From Opitutales bacterium (GTDB lineage: Bacteria > Verrucomicrobiota > Verrucomicrobiia > Opitutales > Opitutaceae): a stretch of DNA of 23,492 nt. Positions 21,557 through 23,492 of the stretch are shown here, in pieces. Location: contig JAJFLS010000760.1 in assembly GCA_021772595.1 (NCBI GenBank), positions 1-23,492 of the forward strand, read 5' to 3'. Both the position numbers and the translations under genes were made by a program. Within the stretch, counting starts at the first letter, position 1, and each line of letters begins with the position of its first letter. Under the pieces are notes generated by a model. The model had not been told where the DNA came from. It was given only the letters and a program-made list of their open reading frames with translations, and did not search any database.

Positions 21557-22585
21557 TCAGGCGGGGCGGCTTGTCTGCTTCTCGTGCTCGATCATTTTCG
21601 AGATGAGGGTCTCTAGATTTGTTTCGGGGGACCAGCCGAGCTTCTTGTTTGCTTTCGTGGCGTCGCCGCAGGTGCCAGTGATTTCTCCTGGGCGATAGAA
21701 TTTCTTATCTATGCGCACGATGACTTCGCCGGTGTCTTGATTGCTTCCGATTTCATCGAGGCTTTCGCCTGACCAATCGATCGAAATTCCCGCCTGGCCG
21801 AACGCGCTGTTGACGAAATCCTTGACGGTATGGAGCTGCCCTGTCGCGAAAACGTAGTCGTCCGGCTCCTCTTGCTCCATCATAAGAACCAGTCCTTGCA
21901 TGTAGTCTTTGGCGTAGCCCCAATCTCGCTTCACGTACATGTTTCCGAGCGAAAGGCACTCGTTCTGGCCGCCGGCGATGCGAACGACGGCTTTTATGAT
22001 CTTCTTGGTAACGAATTGGTCCCCGCGGTATTCGCTCTCGTGGTTGAAGAGTATAGCCGTCGCCGCCCAAATTCCGTAGTGCTTCCGGTAAGTGTTGACC
22101 AAGTGAAAGCCCAATTCTTTGGCGAGTCCGTAGGGGCTTTGCGGATGGGGATGAGTGGATTCGCTTTGCTTGGATTCTTCGATGTCACCAAACATCTCGG
22201 AGCTGCCGGCAAACAGCAGCTTGGTCTTTGGAGATTTGTCGCGAATCGCGGTAGCGATGTTCGTTATGCCGAGCACATTCGTTTCGATCGTTTCTCTCGG
22301 GTGTTGAATGCTTTGGGCTACCGAGCTTTGGGCTGCTAGGTGGTAGATCTCGTCGAATTGGCTGAAGCGGATAAGCTCATCGATGAAGTCGCTGCTGGTT
22401 ACATTGCCTTCGTGAAGAATGACTTGCTCGAGCTTGCCCTGCTCAAGATGCTCGAGAGAGCCCCGTCCTTTTGGCGAGTCTCGTCGCAAAAGGCCATGGA
22501 TTGTGTAGCCCTTTTCTAAAAGCAGTTTCGTCAGAAAATAGCCGTCCTGGCCTCCAATTCCGGTTATCAGTACTTTCTTGCTCAC
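21557..22585 (-). CDS. gmd: GDP-mannose 4,6-dehydratase-like SDR
   Basis: An extended short-chain dehydrogenase that by family would convert GDP-mannose to GDP-4-keto-6-deoxymannose, the precursor of GDP-fucose, rhamnose or perosamine. I chose GTG 22585 because the NAD(P)-binding VLITGIGGQDG starts five codons later; the open frame runs 77 codons further upstream with no family similarity. Family marks are RRDSPKG (35-41, a likely NADP site), GSSEMFG (127-133, with Glu130), Tyr152/Lys156 in SPYGLAK, FNHESEYRGDQFVTKKI, and SLGNMYVKRDWGYAKDYM. The length of 342 is normal. Ser stands where characterised Gmd enzymes often have Thr before the active-site Glu, a mild difference. No gmer, rmd or per partner is in the window. 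Alone on the minus strand, it has a long upstream region with candidate control sites. Confidence 0.82.
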   Translation of the reverse strand: MSKKVLITGIGGQDGYFLTKLLLEKGYTIHGLLRRDSPKGRGSLEHLEQGKLEQVILHEGNVTSSDFIDELIRFSQFDEIYHLAAQSSVAQSIQHPRETIETNVLGITNIATAIRDKSPKTKLLFAGSSEMFGDIEESKQSESTHPHPQSPYGLAKELGFHLVNTYRKHYGIWAATAILFNHESEYRGDQFVTKKIIKAVVRIAGGQNECLSLGNMYVKRDWGYAKDYMQGLVLMMEQEEPDDYVFATGQLHTVKDFVNSAFGQAGISIDWSGESLDEIGSNQDTGEVIVRIDKKFYRPGEITGTCGDATKANKKLGWSPETNLETLISKMIEHEKQTSRPA

Positions 22586-22910
22586 TTGCGTGGAAGCTCT
22601 AGCAGTGCGAAGTGTCGCTTCACAATAGTTTTCTTGCCCGATGTCGGGCGGCACGCGTTTCGCCGAGTTAAAGACTGGCCATACGCGAGATCCGAGAGGG
22701 GGTAGGCTGTTGCAATTTTTCGACAGATTGGCTTGCCCGGGCGTCTTGTCTCGGCGAATTAAAAAAGGAGACGGAAGCTCACTGGTTGGGTTCAAAAGTC
22801 CGGCTTGCGGCTTCATTGCTTTGCGCCGTCACAAGTCGTTTCTCTACGCCGTGACAGTCTTCGCTTCTGCTAACGCATTGCGAAGGATGGCGCGGGTAGA
22901 CAGAATCGAA

Positions 22911-22939
22911 TGCCAATATTGGTATATGTTGAATGTCAA
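22911..22939 (-). promoter_or_regulatory. Possible promoter box upstream of gmd
   Basis: The minus strand has a perfect TTGACA (22939-22934) followed by an A/T-rich stretch and the 10-bp palindrome CCAATATTGG (22913-22922). No good -10 box appears at 16-18 nt (the bases there read ATTGGCA), so this is a partial promoter match only. Confidence 0.25.
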
Positions 22940-22967
22940 CGGTTTAAGTTTAGGGGCTTTGAAGTTT

Positions 22968-22989
22968 GTGTAACACCTTTGTGTGACAC
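22968..22989. promoter_or_regulatory. Tandem GTGTNACAC palindromes, operator-like
   Basis: GTGTAACAC (22968-22976) and GTGTGACAC (22981-22989) are two 9-nt palindromes of the form GTGTNACAC. Their starts are 13 nt apart. They lie just upstream, in minus-strand direction, of the TTGACA box. The regular repeat suggests a regulator binding site; the protein is unknown. Confidence 0.35.
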
Positions 22990-23097
22990 TTTCGGGGGGG
23001 GTGAAATCGATAATTCTCATTTCTGGCCAATACTTTGTGACGTTTGAAGTGTAGAAGCAGATTTGCCTCTCATTCATCAGCTGGGTGTCGGCGGCAG

Positions 23098-23154
23098 ATA
23101 GGAAATTCAATTGTACCGATTTGATTCGGGGGGAGTAGCCAAGTCGCGCTTGGC
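23098..23154 (-). repeat. Dispersed hairpin repeat, copy D
   Basis: The 13-mer ATAGGAAATTCAA is at 23098-23110, a G-run ending GGGAG at 23131-23135, and a perfect 6-bp inverted repeat GCCAAG / CTTGGC at 23138-23143 and 23149-23154 with a 5-nt loop. Read on the minus strand, the hairpin starts about 50 nt after the hydrolase stop. This is the most compact copy. Confidence 0.6.
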
Positions 23155-23204
23155 GATTAGGAAGAGGAACGTTCCGATTTCGCATTTGGTGTGATTGTGG
23201 GCGT

Positions 23205-23492
23205 TTAAGGATCCTCGTCTTTAAGTATGCGGTCGAAAAATCTCCGAATCGCAGCGATGTTTTCAGGGTTTTCAGTCACCTGATGACTTCGGCCTTCTTC
23301 AATAATGTACGGGTGCTCGGCCCCCACGGCGAGTAATGCTTCGTGGAGTTTACGCACTTGTGGCACTCGGTAAGAGTCGTCGCCGCCCACGATTAAAAAG
23401 AACGGTGGGGCGTTGGCGGTGATCCAGCGGACGGCGCTTGGGGCATCCCAGCGGTCGGAGTTCAGGACTGGATCGCCGAAGTGCGTGATGTA
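23205..23492 (-). CDS. Alpha/beta hydrolase (esterase/lipase-like), C-terminal part
   Basis: The frame is open from the window edge (23492) to TAA 23207-23205, giving 95 residues; the start lies outside. The translation contains SAVRWITANAPPFFLIVGGD, then DDSYRVPQVRKLHEAL and IIEEGRSHQVTENPENIAAI. This is the end of the alpha/beta hydrolase fold: the strand before the catalytic Asp (FLIVGGDD), the helix, and the catalytic His in GRSH. The nucleophile Ser is not in the window. It resembles BD-FAE/acetyl-esterase type enzymes. A role in removing acyl groups from glycan is possible but not shown. Only a shorter internal GTG frame (23390) would start inside the window, and it would cut the fold, so I take the gene as truncated by the window edge. 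Confidence 0.75.
   Translation of the reverse strand, partial: YITHFGDPVLNSDRWDAPSAVRWITANAPPFFLIVGGDDSYRVPQVRKLHEALLAVGAEHPYIIEEGRSHQVTENPENIAAIRRFFDRILKDEDP

Larger units (their letters stand above)
22586..23204. other. Long non-coding region upstream of gmd
   Basis: These 619 bases hold no supported gene. The 231 bases next to gmd are open in its frame (would-be start ATG 22816), but the translation, rich in Pro, Ser and Arg, resembles nothing known. Further out are a TTGACA box, a pair of GTGTNACAC palindromes and copy D of the dispersed repeat. Confidence 0.5.

Noticed and set aside
22586..22816. 77-codon N-terminal extension of gmd
   Set aside because: The extension has no similarity to Gmd proteins, and the nucleotide-binding motif begins five codons after the GTG at 22585.
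1..23492. CRISPR array, tRNA or rRNA genes
   Set aside because: No regularly spaced repeats and no recognisable tRNA or rRNA sequence were seen on either strand.

Overview
The window looks like a chromosomal segment from a Gram-negative bacterium of moderate GC content. The gene style (a bifunctional glycosyltransferase/methyltransferase, MptE-like GNGPS proteins, a free-standing 'S23' four-helix-bundle gene and an ABC-type polysaccharide exporter) would fit the Verrucomicrobiota/PVC group. That taxonomic guess is inference, because there is no rRNA or other decisive marker here.

Layout. (1) 1-3120, plus strand: the end of an F-type ATP synthase operon (atpG, atpD, atpC), preceded by the 3' part of a four-helix-bundle (23S rRNA intervening-sequence type) gene. 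(2) 3199-5282, plus: a coupled Wzm/Wzt polysaccharide ABC exporter only 78 nt after atpC. (3) 5630-6657, minus: a frameshifted galE lying between two direct copies of a short hairpin-bearing repeat. (4) 6888-10862, plus: a SAM methyltransferase, a GT-C-like membrane protein and a GT2-methyltransferase fusion. (5) 10863-11540: a convergent non-coding gap with a broken IS110-type transposase and a scrap of methyltransferase coding sequence. (6) 11541-15929, minus: a 1462-residue protein carrying GT42/MptE-like, GT2, second GT42/MptE-like, transmembrane, coiled-coil and methyltransferase modules. (7) 16356-17854, minus: a CMP-sugar synthetase-like protein and an HpcH/HpaI aldolase, 8 nt apart. 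(8) 17983-21450, plus: a stand-alone GNGPS transferase-like protein, a GT2 and a GT4. (9) 21557-22585, minus: GDP-mannose 4,6-dehydratase-like. (10) 23205-23492, minus: the C-terminal part of an alpha/beta hydrolase.

How the genes may work together. Regions 2-9 read as a locus for a surface polysaccharide exported by Wzm/Wzt. GalE and Gmd would supply UDP-hexose and GDP-6-deoxyhexose precursors. The aldolase plus cytidylyltransferase could make a CMP-activated 3-deoxy-ulosonate without NeuB, and the three GNGPS (GT42-like) domains are candidate users of it. Wzt has an extra C-terminal domain of the kind that, in characterised systems, reads a chain-end modification. The giant protein combines transferase domains, a membrane hairpin, about 200 residues of coiled coil and a methyltransferase, which recalls the parts of the WbdD chain-length ruler/terminator. 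These functional links are hypotheses.

Non-coding signals: a 13-base motif (ATAGGAAATTCAA on the plus strand) occurs exactly four times, always between genes and in one orientation, each time with a nearby GGGA block and a hairpin. There are also related leaders before atpG and atpD, and a pair of GTGTNACAC palindromes upstream of gmd.
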